A stretch of 64,000 bases of DNA from CAITZA01 sp937915285 (GCA_036821825.1 DAISIV010000012.1:25825-89824); one strand, 5' to 3'; shown: positions 44,316 through 53,843, counted from the first letter of the stretch. Notes: generated by a model from the sequence alone, not told the origin. A program made the numbers and translations.

Positions 44316-44809
44316 GATTCTTCCTTTTTACAATGACAGCCTTGCATCTTATTGGCAGCCAGGGAAATGGCCTCAACTATCTGGTTGTAACCGGTGCATC
44401 TGCACAGATGTCCTGAGAGACCTTTACGAATCTCGAGGTCTGTAGGGGAAGGGTTGTTGCTCAACAGGTGGAAAGCCGCCATCTCCATGCCGGAAGTACA
44501 AAATCCACACTGAATGGCTCCGGTTTCCACAAAGGATTCCTGAATGGGATGCAATTCCTCACCTGAAGGAGCCAGGCCTTCCACCGTTTTTATGGATTTG
44601 CCATCAACACTCACGGCGAGAGTAAGGCATGAACTAACCGCCTTGCCATCTACAATGACTGCGCAGGCGCCACAATCTCCGGTGCCGCAACCTAGCTTGG
44701 TGCCGGTAAGGTTGAGATCTTCCCGGATTACCTCATTCAGTGTCTTCCACGGGTCAACGGCCAGACAATACTCGTCACCGTTAACCACAATCCTGATGTT
44801 GTGTTTCAT
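44312..44809 (-). CDS. 2Fe-2S small subunit of the same Mo enzyme
   Basis: 165 residues. It has a plant-type ferredoxin cluster (GCGTGDCGAC, SCL) and a helical cluster (CGFCTSGM, CRCTGYNQIV), the standard small subunit. It transfers electrons between the Mo site and FAD. GAGGTG precedes the ATG. It is the first of the three enzyme genes, about 136 bases after the acyl-CoA dehydrogenase. Confidence 0.94.
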   Translation of the reverse strand: MKHNIRIVVNGDEYCLAVDPWKTLNEVIREDLNLTGTKLGCGTGDCGACAVIVDGKAVSSCLTLAVSVDGKSIKTVEGLAPSGEELHPIQESFVETGAIQCGFCTSGMEMAAFHLLSNNPSPTDLEIRKGLSGHLCRCTGYNQIVEAISLAANKMQGCHCKKEES

Positions 44810-44945
44810 TACATTCCACCTCGAGACTATTACCCAAGAGCGAGGGCAATAAAGTGTTCTTCTTCCCAGGTTCCAAAAAGTCTTCCAAGCCTAAAGGAAA
44901 CGGATGTTGAGGGATCGCAAATAGCTGATTGTTTTCAAGGGCAAA

Positions 44946-46118
44946 TTACAGTGTCGACGTAATGACGACTCTCTGTATTTCATTGGTTCCCTCATAAATC
45001 TGGGTTATCTTGGCGTCACGCATGTATCTTTCAACCGGATACTCGGTGCAGTAGCCGTAACCACCTAGAATCTGAACGGCTTCTGTCGTCGTCCACATTG
45101 CCACGTCCGAGCAGAAGGCCTTGGACATTGAAGAATATCTGATTATCTCCGGAGAAACTCTGGACAAGTCCTTTTTAGCATAAGCCTGGAGTAAATCACA
45201 CGTTTTGTATAGTAATTGTCTGCCTGCGGATATCCTCATGGACATGTCGGCAAGTTTTGAACCCACAGCCTGATGTTTGATCACCGGCTTACCGAAGGCC
45301 TCACGCTCCTTGGCATACTGCAAAGCGTATTCAAAGGCCCCTTGGGCTATTCCTATGGCTTGAGCCGCTACTGCTGGCCTGGTAAAGTCCAACGTCTTCA
45401 TCATAATGTGGAATCCGTCACCCTCGTTGGCAAGTCGGTTTTCCACAGGAATTTCGACGTTGTCAAAAATTAGTTCACGCGTCTCAGATGACCGTATTCC
45501 CATCTTGCTTTCTTTTTTGCCGACTTGAAAACCGGGGGTTCCTTTTTCAAGAATGAACACGCTTGCCGCTTTGTGGGATGGCGCATCAGGGTTGGTTATG
45601 GCATACACCGTTATGATATCGGCTACCCCGCCATTCGTTATAAACGTCTTGTTACCGTTGAGAATGTATCTGTCACCCTCGAGTTTTGCGCGTGTCTTTA
45701 AAGCGGCTACATCCGATCCACCACGTGACTCGGTTAGAGCGAATGCCGCCAGCTTTTCTCCGGAGGCCAATGGTTCGAGATATTTTTTCTTTTGATCATG
45801 ATTTCCGGCTAGAATTATTGGCAGGCTGCCCAGTTCCTGGGTGGAAGGCATCATGGAGGTTGCTGCGTCCACTTTAGCCAATTCCTCGATAACAATGCAC
45901 AGTGACATGAGGCCGGCTTCCATCCCTCCGTAGTCAGATGGAAAATCTATTCCCAACAGGCCGTTCTCTTTCATTAATTCCAGCATGTCATACGGGAATT
46001 CTCCATCTATGTCCCTTTGGGCCGCGCCTGGGGCTACCTTTTCTCGAGCCAGCCGGCGCGCCATGTCCTGGAGAAGCTTTTCTTCATCCGTCAATCCGAA
46101 GCGTTCTTTTGTCTGCAT
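44946..46118 (-). CDS. Acyl-CoA dehydrogenase
   Basis: 390 residues. FAD-dependent alpha,beta-oxidation of a CoA ester. Motifs: FALTESRGGSDVAALKT, FITNGG, the KMGIRSSETREL region, and the C-terminal ILGGYGYCTEYPVERYMRDAKITQIYEGTNEIQ with the catalytic Glu of short-chain-type enzymes. GAGGA sits 5 bases before the ATG. In the operon it follows the TRAP genes, suggesting oxidation of an imported, CoA-activated carboxylate. Confidence 0.94.
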   Translation of the reverse strand: MQTKERFGLTDEEKLLQDMARRLAREKVAPGAAQRDIDGEFPYDMLELMKENGLLGIDFPSDYGGMEAGLMSLCIVIEELAKVDAATSMMPSTQELGSLPIILAGNHDQKKKYLEPLASGEKLAAFALTESRGGSDVAALKTRAKLEGDRYILNGNKTFITNGGVADIITVYAITNPDAPSHKAASVFILEKGTPGFQVGKKESKMGIRSSETRELIFDNVEIPVENRLANEGDGFHIMMKTLDFTRPAVAAQAIGIAQGAFEYALQYAKEREAFGKPVIKHQAVGSKLADMSMRISAGRQLLYKTCDLLQAYAKKDLSRVSPEIIRYSSMSKAFCSDVAMWTTTEAVQILGGYGYCTEYPVERYMRDAKITQIYEGTNEIQRVVITSTL

Positions 46119-46181
46119 GTGTTCCTCGAAAAAGCGTGTTTTATACTATTTCAGCGATAAACCATCATCCAGGATTTTCCA

Positions 46182-47486
46182 TCAGTTTCCCATGAAAAAA
46201 TTTGGCAGAAATAAAACGAGTTTTGGAAAAATGAACAGAATAATTGCGCAACCGAACAGGCTAAGCAAAAAAGGCATGCAGCCTCTGTAGATTATGTTCA
46301 TGGGAACTCCAGTGATGCTCTTGACAACGAAAACGCAAATTGCCACAGGAGGGATTATGACCCCAATCATTACGGTGATAGCTATCATTACCCCAAACCA
46401 CACCGGGTCATAACCTAATTTAAGTACCGCCGGATAAAAAATTGGGGTCGCCAGTATCATGAATGCGAGATCATCAATAAACGAACCACCTATGAGATAG
46501 ACCAGAATTATGAGAGCCATGATTATCGAGGGATGGAACGGCAGGTTGGATATCCAGTCCGCAGCCACGAACGGAATCTCCGTCACCGCAAGGAAGTGAC
46601 CCAAAACAGTTGACCCCCCGATCAGGAGCAGCACCATGCAGGCTGTCCGCAGTGATTCATCTATTGATTTCAGGAAGCCCCGCAACGTCAATTCTCTTCT
46701 CAGGGCCGCCAAAATCAGCACAGCGATAGCTCCCATGCTCCCTGCTTCTGTGGGAGAGAAAAATCCCCACATCAAACCACCCACAACCCCTATGAATATC
46801 AACGCAACCCACAGGAATTCAGGCAAGGTCCTGATCCTGGCTGACCAGGTCTCTCGTTCGGCTCGAGGCGCTATAGCCGGGTTGAGTTTGACCCATCCGT
46901 AAATGACCAACATGAAGAATGCTGAAATCATCAGTCCGGGAATTATTCCGGCCAAAAACATCTTTCCAATCGATTCTTCAACTATTATCGAATAGATTAT
47001 CAGTACTATGCTCGGGGGGATGAGCATGCCCAAAGTCCCCACTGAAGCAACTACCCCGGTTGAAAGTTTTTTGTCATACCCGTATCTGTCCATCTCCGGT
47101 ATGGCGATCCCGGCGAATGTCGCCGCAGTAGCCAGGGTTGAGCCACACATAGCCTTGAAAAGAGTTGCCCCAGCCACCGTCGTCATTGCAATTCCGCCGG
47201 GAATGTGACCTACGAACTTGTGAGTGGCCACGTAAAGTCTTTTGGCTATATTGGAATTGGAGGCTATCTGTCCCATCAAAACAAACAGTGGAATGACCGT
47301 AAATCCATATGAAGAGAAAGTGTCAAAAAAATCTTTGACCAGCAGGTTTGAAGCTGCGCTGAATGAAACGAGATAGCCAAAACCAATGAATCCAAGCAAT
47401 GACATTGCAAAAGCCAGTTCAAAGCCTGTCAGAAAAATGAATATCAAAACAAAAAGCGCTATAACACCAACTTCAATCTCACTCAT
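46182..47486 (-). CDS. dctM: TRAP transporter large permease, DctM family
   Basis: 434 residues from the ATG at 47486 (GGAG 6-7 bases upstream; another ATG at 47504 exists). About 12 membrane helices with the DctM sequence IPLFVLMGQIA, MCGSTLATAATFAGIAIPEM and IPPSIVLIIYS. It imports carboxylates using the sodium or proton gradient. It overlaps dctQ by 8 bases, so the two are coupled. Confidence 0.93.
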   Translation of the reverse strand: MSEIEVGVIALFVLIFIFLTGFELAFAMSLLGFIGFGYLVSFSAASNLLVKDFFDTFSSYGFTVIPLFVLMGQIASNSNIAKRLYVATHKFVGHIPGGIAMTTVAGATLFKAMCGSTLATAATFAGIAIPEMDRYGYDKKLSTGVVASVGTLGMLIPPSIVLIIYSIIVEESIGKMFLAGIIPGLMISAFFMLVIYGWVKLNPAIAPRAERETWSARIRTLPEFLWVALIFIGVVGGLMWGFFSPTEAGSMGAIAVLILAALRRELTLRGFLKSIDESLRTACMVLLLIGGSTVLGHFLAVTEIPFVAADWISNLPFHPSIIMALIILVYLIGGSFIDDLAFMILATPIFYPAVLKLGYDPVWFGVMIAITVMIGVIIPPVAICVFVVKSITGVPMNIIYRGCMPFLLSLFGCAIILFIFPKLVLFLPNFFMGN

Positions 47487-47964
47487 AGGAATCTCCGCGG
47501 ACAACTCGAATCAGATCACAGAGTATAGTGGCAGTCTGCAACAGACAGCTAACCGCCAGACCGAACGCCACAGGGTATAATGGCAATTTGAATGCTCCAC
47601 TCACCTGATTGGATCTCATCATGTCCATGCCGAAGAACACAAAATTGACGGTGCAAATCATGAACAAAATAATCCCGGCTATCCTCGTCAGAGCCAAAGT
47701 GATTCTTCTGGAGCGATTCCCCATCTTTTCAAGCACGAAATCCACCAGGATGTGACCCTTGGTCCACGTTGTATAGGGAATCGACAGTCCTATGGCGAGG
47801 GAGCCACAGAATGAAATCAGTTCAACACTGCCAATAATGGGCCTTCCCAATGAACGCATTGTCACGTCGACAAGGGTGACTAACATCATTATGATGAGTG
47901 ACGCCCCGGCAATTACGAAAAGGGAGAAGTCAACCTTAAGGACTATGGACATGAATTTGTTCAT
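47479..47964 (-). CDS. dctQ: TRAP transporter small permease, DctQ family
   Basis: 161 residues, four predicted helices; the LVDVTMRSLGRPI and YTTWTKGHILVDFV patterns fit the DctQ family. It bridges DctP and DctM. GAGGA lies about 9 bases before the ATG. It sits between dctP and dctM in the operon. Confidence 0.9.
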   Translation of the reverse strand: MNKFMSIVLKVDFSLFVIAGASLIIMMLVTLVDVTMRSLGRPIIGSVELISFCGSLAIGLSIPYTTWTKGHILVDFVLEKMGNRSRRITLALTRIAGIILFMICTVNFVFFGMDMMRSNQVSGAFKLPLYPVAFGLAVSCLLQTATILCDLIRVVRGDSYE

Positions 47965-48030
47965 GATAAAGTTCCTCGTTTAGGAGACGGTTCGTCTGTG
48001 ACGAGATTGCCACTAACCACTGAACTTGAG

Positions 48031-49050
48031 TTACTTGTTGTTCAGCAGAAATTCCTGGCAGAACTTGAGCGCCTCTTCTCCAGGTAAACCTTTCGCATTC
48101 ATGTTGGCTACATATTCCGCCAGGATGGGTTTCATCTTCAGGGAAACCTCAGCCTCCTGTTCAGGAGTAGCCACAGCCACCTTTATTCCTTTGCCAATGC
48201 AGAACTCGCGTGATTCCTTGTCAAGTTCAGTCCACTGTGCGCCCTGTTTATCAATCCATTCCAGGTTAACCTGTGTGATAACATCCTGAACGTCCTTCGG
48301 AAGCGAATTCCATTTATCCTTGTTCATCACAACAAAGATTGGAGCTGTGTATGACATGGCGTAGTTTTCAATAATGGTCCTGATCATTTCAAAGAATTTC
48401 CAGCCTTTTATGGGTTCGATCGGAAGAAGAACGCCATCTATGAGGCCCTTTTGAAGCCCGTCATATGTTTCAGTGATCGGCAAACTGACAGGGGCTCCGC
48501 CAAGAGCCGTGACAATGGCCGCATTCTCCGCATTGGCCTTTATCCTGAGACCTTTGACATCGTCCAAAGATGAGACCACCTTTTTTGTATTGAACAGGCC
48601 TGGTCCGTGTCCGTGGAAATACATTACCTGAGTGTCATCAAATTCTTTGGGCTTGAATTTCTTATAAAATTCATTAGTCAATTTGGTGGCCTGAATGCCA
48701 CTGGAATAACCGAGAGGCAAGGCGAGAACCTCTGTAAGCGGAAAACGTCCCGGAGAATAACCTACGAGACTCTGTCCCACATCGGCTATGCCCTTTACAA
48801 CGCTGTCGTATGTCTGTGTAGGTGGGGTGAGCGTATTGCCCGCAAAATAGGTGATCTTAACTCTACCACCGGTTCTTTTTTCGATCTCCTTACCCCATTG
48901 CTCCGATAGAATGCTGTTCTTGTGCGACGGTGGGAAAAAATTGGAATATTTCAGCTTGATCACCTTTTCCTGAGCGCAAACGTTTGGTGTGTCAAAGGCG
49001 CATAGGGCCAACAAAAGAAACAGGCTTGAGAAAATAACAAACTTTTTCAT
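48031..49050 (-). CDS. dctP: TRAP transporter substrate-binding protein, DctP family
   Basis: 339 residues. The signal peptide (MKKFVIFSSLFLLLALCAF) is followed by LKYSNFFPPSHKNSILSEQWGKEIEKRTGGRVKI, the DctP opening. The Arg in GLRIKANAENA probably binds the carboxylate. It delivers a carboxylic acid to DctQM. ATG at 49050 is preferred because AAGGAG lies about 6 bases upstream. It follows the acyl-CoA ligase by 36 bases. Confidence 0.92.
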   Translation of the reverse strand: MKKFVIFSSLFLLLALCAFDTPNVCAQEKVIKLKYSNFFPPSHKNSILSEQWGKEIEKRTGGRVKITYFAGNTLTPPTQTYDSVVKGIADVGQSLVGYSPGRFPLTEVLALPLGYSSGIQATKLTNEFYKKFKPKEFDDTQVMYFHGHGPGLFNTKKVVSSLDDVKGLRIKANAENAAIVTALGGAPVSLPITETYDGLQKGLIDGVLLPIEPIKGWKFFEMIRTIIENYAMSYTAPIFVVMNKDKWNSLPKDVQDVITQVNLEWIDKQGAQWTELDKESREFCIGKGIKVAVATPEQEAEVSLKMKPILAEYVANMNAKGLPGEEALKFCQEFLLNNK

Positions 49051-49086
49051 TCCATTCTCCTTTTTGGGGTTAAGGTTGCGCAAAGA

Positions 49087-50589
49087 TTAGCGCTTTTCCT
49101 GACTAAAATGCCTTCTGATTTCCCTCTTGAGTATTTTACCAGTGGAGTTTTTGGGGAGTTCGTCAACTATGAGGAATTCCTTGGGGACCTTGAATGCCGA
49201 TAGCTGTTGCTTGAGAAAATTTTTTAAATCACTGGGATTGACTGTTTTACCAGTACGTGGAACAACAAAGGCTGTAACCCGTTCACCCCATTCCTGGTCC
49301 GGAAGTCCCACTACGGCGCATTCCTGAACTTCGGGAATCCTGAAAATTATTTCTTCCACTTCTCTTGGATAGACATTCTCTCCTCCCGTTATGATCATGT
49401 CTTTCAGTCGATCAACAATGAAGAGATGGCCTCGATCATCGACTATGCCAACGTCGCCGGATCTGAACCATTGGCCTTCCCAGAAGGCACGCTCGGTTTC
49501 CTCCGGATTATCGAGATATCCCTTCATTATGTTTCTACCCCTGACGCAAATTTCACCTTCCGAATGGGAGGGCAGTTGAATCCCTTCAGAATTTCTTATT
49601 TCTATTTCAACTCCTGGAACAGTTGTGCCGACTGAACCCACGACATGTTCGTAAAAGTGATTGTATGTAACCGCAGATGACGACTCAGTCATGCCGTAGC
49701 CCTCATATATGGTCAGACCGGTGATATCTTTCCAGTGACGGACAATTTCCAAGGCCATGCTCGCAGCCGCTGAAAAACAGTATCTAACCCTACCAAGCCT
49801 GTGTCGCAGGTCATCTATGTTTAGAAGGCGACCGTAAATTGTGGGCACGGCATAAAGTTTTGTCACTCTTCCTGAGGAAGTCAGGTGGAGAAGACGCTCC
49901 AGGTCATATGACGGAAGCAATTCCACGCATCCGCAACTGAATATGGTTGCATTTAGAATGTGTATTTGGCCGAAAACATGGTTGAGAGGCAGAAAGCAAA
50001 TCGAACGGTCGTTCTGGTCTGACCGCTCTGAGTAGGCTACATTGAAGCTGCTGGTAGCTATGTTTTCGTGGGAAAGCATCACTCCTTTGGGGATGCCGCT
50101 GGTTCCACCGGTGTAGAGCACGGCTGCAGTATCGTCACGCTCCCTGCGAATATTTGTGAAATTCTGACTCCCGCTTTCCATGAGATCAGATAACCCCAAA
50201 TCTCCGCCATCTCCGATCAATAATTGTATGCCGGCGCCTTCCCTGATTTTGCCGAAATCACCCATTCTTTCGCTAGTAGTGAACACAAACCTGGGCCTGG
50301 CATGTTCAACGAGCCGCAACAGTTCATCCAACTGAAGACTGAAAGAGAATGTAGTAGCCACTCCACCGGCCTTCAGCACACCAAAATATACGATTAACCA
50401 GTCAGTAGAATTGGGCGCGCATATGCCCACATGATCACCCGGAGCAAGCCCCAGCCGGATAAGTCCGGTAGCTACACGGTTTGCCTGAGCGTTTAACTGC
50501 TGATAACTGGTTTCCACATCGTTGTCACATATAGCCGGACGGCTAGGGAAGAAGTGTGCGGCCCTGCTGAGAAAATCTGCAAGATTCAT
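49087..50589 (-). CDS. Acyl-CoA ligase/synthetase, AMP-forming
   Basis: 500 residues. It activates a carboxylate to its CoA ester via an acyl-adenylate. Motifs: P-loop YTGGTSGIPKGVMLSH, YGMTESSS, RSGDVG, and C-terminal PKNSTGKILKREIRR with the catalytic Lys. It belongs to the fatty/aromatic acid ligase family; substrate size is unknown. It is first in the operon, opposite a GntR-type regulator, and probably responds to its own substrate. Confidence 0.92.
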   Translation of the reverse strand: MNLADFLSRAAHFFPSRPAICDNDVETSYQQLNAQANRVATGLIRLGLAPGDHVGICAPNSTDWLIVYFGVLKAGGVATTFSFSLQLDELLRLVEHARPRFVFTTSERMGDFGKIREGAGIQLLIGDGGDLGLSDLMESGSQNFTNIRRERDDTAAVLYTGGTSGIPKGVMLSHENIATSSFNVAYSERSDQNDRSICFLPLNHVFGQIHILNATIFSCGCVELLPSYDLERLLHLTSSGRVTKLYAVPTIYGRLLNIDDLRHRLGRVRYCFSAAASMALEIVRHWKDITGLTIYEGYGMTESSSAVTYNHFYEHVVGSVGTTVPGVEIEIRNSEGIQLPSHSEGEICVRGRNIMKGYLDNPEETERAFWEGQWFRSGDVGIVDDRGHLFIVDRLKDMIITGGENVYPREVEEIIFRIPEVQECAVVGLPDQEWGERVTAFVVPRTGKTVNPSDLKNFLKQQLSAFKVPKEFLIVDELPKNSTGKILKREIRRHFSQEKR

Positions 50590-50751
50590 GGACCTTCCTC
50601 ACATAAGATTCATTATGCTGAACACAACAGAAAGGCGCAATGGTCTAATGTTTAACTATTTAAATATTTTCAGTCAAGAACAAATCAATGAGTAAATTAT
50701 TTTTTATTTGAAAAATTGTGGTTTTTGGATAGAATCAGTAATGGAGGTAAA

Positions 50752-51516
50752 ATGCCAAAATTCAAGCCCATCAAACAGCTCAGAGTCTCGGAAGAGGTTG
50801 CAGACCAATTGAAGCAATCAATCCTTGCTGGTGAGTTCAGAACCGGGGATAAATTACCATCGGAACGTGAATTAATGGAAGAATTCCAGGTAAGTAGGGT
50901 AGCGATCAGGGAAGCTCTCAGACAACTTGAAAATTCAGGTTTTATAGAAACCAGGCAGGGAGCGAGTGGTGGGGCGTATATAATAGAACTTTCATTTGAA
51001 AAGCTCGCCAATTCATTTCTGGATCTTTTTCTGGCGGACAAAATATCAATACCGGAACTCTGCAATGTGAGGACGCTTATAGAACCTGAGGTGGCAAGAT
51101 TGGCGGCTATCAACATCACAAACGAATACAGGGAAAGATTAGGCCAAATCCTTGAACTGGAGGAATTACCCGTAAAATCCCTGGCGGAGGACATAGAGAT
51201 TAAAACAATGGCGCATGCGGTGTTGGCGGAGGCTTGCGGAAACAGATTTCTGGAAGCCCTGGTCAAGTCTCTGATGAGAGTGACCAGAAAGGTAATAGAA
51301 GAAGTCAACCCCAATTTGATGTCATTTCACCCGGCCGGCATGCACCGACCAATAGTTGAGGCTGTCATACATGCGGATGCCGAGAAGGCCTTTGAAGCCA
51401 TGCGCAAGCATGCGGTTGAATTTGGCGCAATCATGATGGAAATGGAAACAACCTATCGAAGAGAACTTGGCCTGGATGAACCGCACAGAGAAATCCCTGG
51501 CCACACCAATACATAA
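50752..51516 (+). CDS. FadR/GntR-type transcriptional regulator (FCD domain)
   Basis: 254 residues. The N-terminal winged helix is KQSILAGEFRTGDKLPSERELMEEFQVSRVAIREALRQLE (about residues 18-57). The C-terminal helical FCD ligand-binding domain includes LIEPEVARLAA and FHPAGMHRPIVEAV, which supplies the metal/His site. ATG at 50752 has GGAGG 4 bases upstream. It is divergent from the acyl-CoA ligase operon and probably represses it until a CoA ester or acid binds. An AATGGTCTAATG stretch near 50639 is only a weak half-operator. A receiver gene follows after 13 bases. Confidence 0.92.
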   Translation: MPKFKPIKQLRVSEEVADQLKQSILAGEFRTGDKLPSERELMEEFQVSRVAIREALRQLENSGFIETRQGASGGAYIIELSFEKLANSFLDLFLADKISIPELCNVRTLIEPEVARLAAINITNEYRERLGQILELEELPVKSLAEDIEIKTMAHAVLAEACGNRFLEALVKSLMRVTRKVIEEVNPNLMSFHPAGMHRPIVEAVIHADAEKAFEAMRKHAVEFGAIMMEMETTYRRELGLDEPHREIPGHTNT

Positions 51517-51529
51517 CGGGAAAACAGAC

Positions 51530-52015
51530 ATGACAACCGAGGACCAACTCAGAGAAAAAAGAATCCTTGCCGTAGATGACGAACCTGACGTGCTTGATAT
51601 CATAAGCGAGCAACTAGCCCCGTATGAAGTCATTACGGCCAAGAGTTACGAAGAAGCCGAAAAAATTCTGGCCGGCAGTTCATTTAACCTGGCCCTACTG
51701 GACATCATGGGGGTCAATGGTTTTGCGCTTCTTGAGACATGCCGAAAAAAGGGTGTTCCCGCGGCAATGCTGACGGCTCACAGCATAGACGTCGAAAGTG
51801 TCAACAGGGCTCTGGAGCTGGGCGCTGTCTCTTTTCTTCCCAAGGGGGAACTGGTTAATATTGAGGAACATGTGGCCGACATTCTGGAAGGACTGAATCA
51901 GGGCAGGAGCCATTGGAGGAGGCTGTTTGACCGTTTGGGTCCTTTTTTCAGAGATCAACTAGGTCTGACATGGGACAATATAGGCAAACCAAGAAATCCG
52001 CCTTACATGTATTAG
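51530..52015 (+). CDS. Stand-alone response-regulator receiver protein
   Basis: 161 residues from the ATG at 51530. It is a receiver domain only: VDDEPDV (acidic pocket), LALLDIMG with the phospho-Asp, AMLTAHS, and FLPKGEL with the Lys. The extended tail LGPFFRDQLGLTWDN has no output domain. It is close behind the GntR gene, so the pair may combine metabolite and phosphorelay signals. No histidine kinase gene is nearby. A longer in-frame start at 51467 would overlap the regulator and is unlikely. Confidence 0.88.
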   Translation: MTTEDQLREKRILAVDDEPDVLDIISEQLAPYEVITAKSYEEAEKILAGSSFNLALLDIMGVNGFALLETCRKKGVPAAMLTAHSIDVESVNRALELGAVSFLPKGELVNIEEHVADILEGLNQGRSHWRRLFDRLGPFFRDQLGLTWDNIGKPRNPPYMY

Positions 52016-52118
52016 AGTGGACTAGGCTATGCATCGTTTTCACCAACAAACATGAAAGCTGGTCCAGGGAATTTACGCATCAATTCTAGGGCATAGGCCT
52101 GAAAGGAGACAGTCGGGA

Positions 52119-52400
52119 ATGTCGTCTGAACAGAAGCCTCAGTTTGGGAACAGGGTGATAGGGGTTATCAAGAGTGTTAAGGGTGAATGCAATGCTGGAC
52201 ACTTTGCCGGCCAGTCGATAAACCTGAGTGGCCATGACACTGGAGGAATGTGCGGATTCTTCTACCACCAGCTATTCCCTTACATAATAATGCTACAGTT
52301 TGGGGGCGGTTTTCCGGAGGATTGGGGTGACCCAAACGTTATAGAGCTTGACTGCATGGATAAACATAACCTGGTGACTATTGAACTGAGGCGTCTTTGA
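52119..52400 (+). CDS. TIGR04076-type small protein
   Basis: 93 residues. It matches the pattern of the uncharacterised TIGR04076 family: a start strand VIGVIKSVKGECNAGHFAGQ, a MCGFFYHQLFPYI segment, LQFGGGFPEDWGD, and a final DCMDKHNLVTIELRRL. The function is unknown. AAGGAG lies upstream. It follows the receiver gene by about 100 bases and may be an independent transcript. Confidence 0.75.
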   Translation: MSSEQKPQFGNRVIGVIKSVKGECNAGHFAGQSINLSGHDTGGMCGFFYHQLFPYIIMLQFGGGFPEDWGDPNVIELDCMDKHNLVTIELRRL

Positions 52401-52520
52401 GAGAATTGGCTCGAGGCAAAAACAGACGTGTCAGGTCAGAGGCCGATGGGCAAACCAGCCGGCCCCGAACTGCCGGGTAGCGAATGAACGCTGTATCTGA
52501 AGGTGAACCTTGGCTTTGGA

Positions 52521-52539
52521 GGGGAGGGGATGCCTCCCC
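52521..52539 (-). terminator. Hairpin at the end of the flavodoxin gene
   Basis: GGGGAGG/CCTCCCC stem with a 5-base loop, close to the stop at 52552. There is no clear T run on the minus strand. Confidence 0.35.
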
Positions 52540-52551
52540 AATCTGAAACCT

Positions 52552-53118
52552 TTATCTCTTGAATCTCAGGGTGAGTTCTGCGACTCTTTTGCCGAGAAGG
52601 GCCGCTGTTTCCCTGTCATTTGGAGGAGGGGCCACGTCCGGACCCTGGTCGGTGTTAGACTGAGCCATGGCGCCCATCCAGCTACCAAGGCGGTTGAGGT
52701 CATTTATGCTGCCTGTGCTCGAATTATTGCCCGGCAACATTCCTAGCGTCACCCAGATCATGCTGTGCTGGGCCGCAAAGATAGCTTGCTGGATCAGGGT
52801 ATTCAGTTTATCACCACTCTGGCTGCCGGAGTTTGTAAAACCCGCCGCTAGTTTGTCCTTCCATTTCTGCTCTACCCAAAAGCTAGCTGTTGATTCTATG
52901 AATTTCTTGAATTCAGCCGAAGCGCTTCCCATATATGTGGGACAACCAAATATTATCGCGTCCGCTTCATGAAGAATGTTCCATTTGTTTTCAATTTCCG
53001 TGACGTTCACAAGGAACACCTCGACGCCATTTACCCGCTCTGCCCCCTGTTTGACAGATTCAGCCACAGCCGCGGTGTGACCGTAAGAACTGTGATAAGC
53101 AATTGCTACCTTTGTCAT
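52552..53118 (-). CDS. WrbA/flavodoxin-family NAD(P)H:quinone oxidoreductase-like protein
   Basis: 188 residues. The FMN phosphate loop is AYHSSYGHTAAVAESV (9-24), then FGCPTYMGSASAEFKKFIE and GFTNSGSQSGDKLNTL, both typical of WrbA proteins. It probably reduces quinones by two electrons for redox protection. AAGGAG lies 9 bases before the ATG. It is a single-gene unit convergent with the TIGR04076 gene. Confidence 0.88.
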   Translation of the reverse strand: MTKVAIAYHSSYGHTAAVAESVKQGAERVNGVEVFLVNVTEIENKWNILHEADAIIFGCPTYMGSASAEFKKFIESTASFWVEQKWKDKLAAGFTNSGSQSGDKLNTLIQQAIFAAQHSMIWVTLGMLPGNNSSTGSINDLNRLGSWMGAMAQSNTDQGPDVAPPPNDRETAALLGKRVAELTLRFKR

Positions 53119-53384
53119 GAAGAAATTCTCCTTGATTCAATGTTAATACATGTGAGTCTGGGTCAGGGATCAGGGGAAGCGAATAGACCTGATCGTGGCC
53201 CCTTTGGAACATTATACCACATTTAGGCTTTTTCTGAGTTTGATGTGATGCTTTGATCCCTGAGGCCCATTTCATCAGACAGAATAGATTCTCGCAGGCG
53301 TTGGCTCATAAAAAGGATCGGCGGAGCCTCGAAGCCTGGCTGCAAAAGATTCAACAACCTCTACGGCATGCTAAAGTCTAAAGA

Positions 53385-53843
53385 CTACCTGGCGCCATGT
53401 GAGGCCAAAATATTGACGATGTTCTGGTTGTTTCGCGACTGGGCTATCATTAAAGCAGTCATCTTATCGTTGTCTTTTATGTTTGGATCGGCATTTGCGG
53501 CAAGAAGCATGCTGACTATATCTTCGTGATCCCTGTATACGGCGTCCATGAGGGCAGTGGCCCCTCGGTCACAGGTGGCGTTTACATCCGCTCCACGGTC
53601 CAGCAGTAGCCTTACCATTGACGCATTCCCCTTGCTGGATGCAGCCATGAGCGCGGTTATTCCATTTGTGGCCCTTATGTTCAAGTCGACGCCCTGATCC
53701 AAAAGCCGCTTTGCCTCAGCATGGTTCCCATCCAGTACTGCCTTGATGATAACTCTGTCCTTATGCATGTAGTTTGAAAGCTCTGCGCTACCGGCTATGA
53801 GCAAAAAACCGATGACTCCTAAAATCCAGAGTTTGTTTGACAC
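53385..53843 (-). CDS. Membrane-anchored ankyrin-repeat protein
   Basis: 152 residues. The N-terminal hydrophobic segment LWILGVIGFLLIAGSAEL (membrane anchor or signal) precedes four ankyrin repeats: DGNHAEAKRLLDQGVDLN, NGITALMAASSKGNAS, DRGATALMDAVYRDH and NDKMTALMIAQSRNN. The start is GTG 53843 with GAGG upstream. Unlike the pair at 35-36 kb it is exported. The role is unknown. Confidence 0.8.
   Translation of the reverse strand: MSNKLWILGVIGFLLIAGSAELSNYMHKDRVIIKAVLDGNHAEAKRLLDQGVDLNIRATNGITALMAASSKGNASMVRLLLDRGADVNATCDRGATALMDAVYRDHEDIVSMLLAANADPNIKDNDKMTALMIAQSRNNQNIVNILASHGAR

Noticed and set aside
41142..44809. Aerobic-type CO dehydrogenase (CoxLMS)
   Set aside because: The large subunit lacks the AYRCSFR loop needed for the Cu-Mo site, so a general Mo hydroxylase is the better call.
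50637..50655. FadR-like operator TGGTCTAATG between the divergent ligase and regulator genes
   Set aside because: Only one half resembles the FCD-type consensus; no palindrome is visible.
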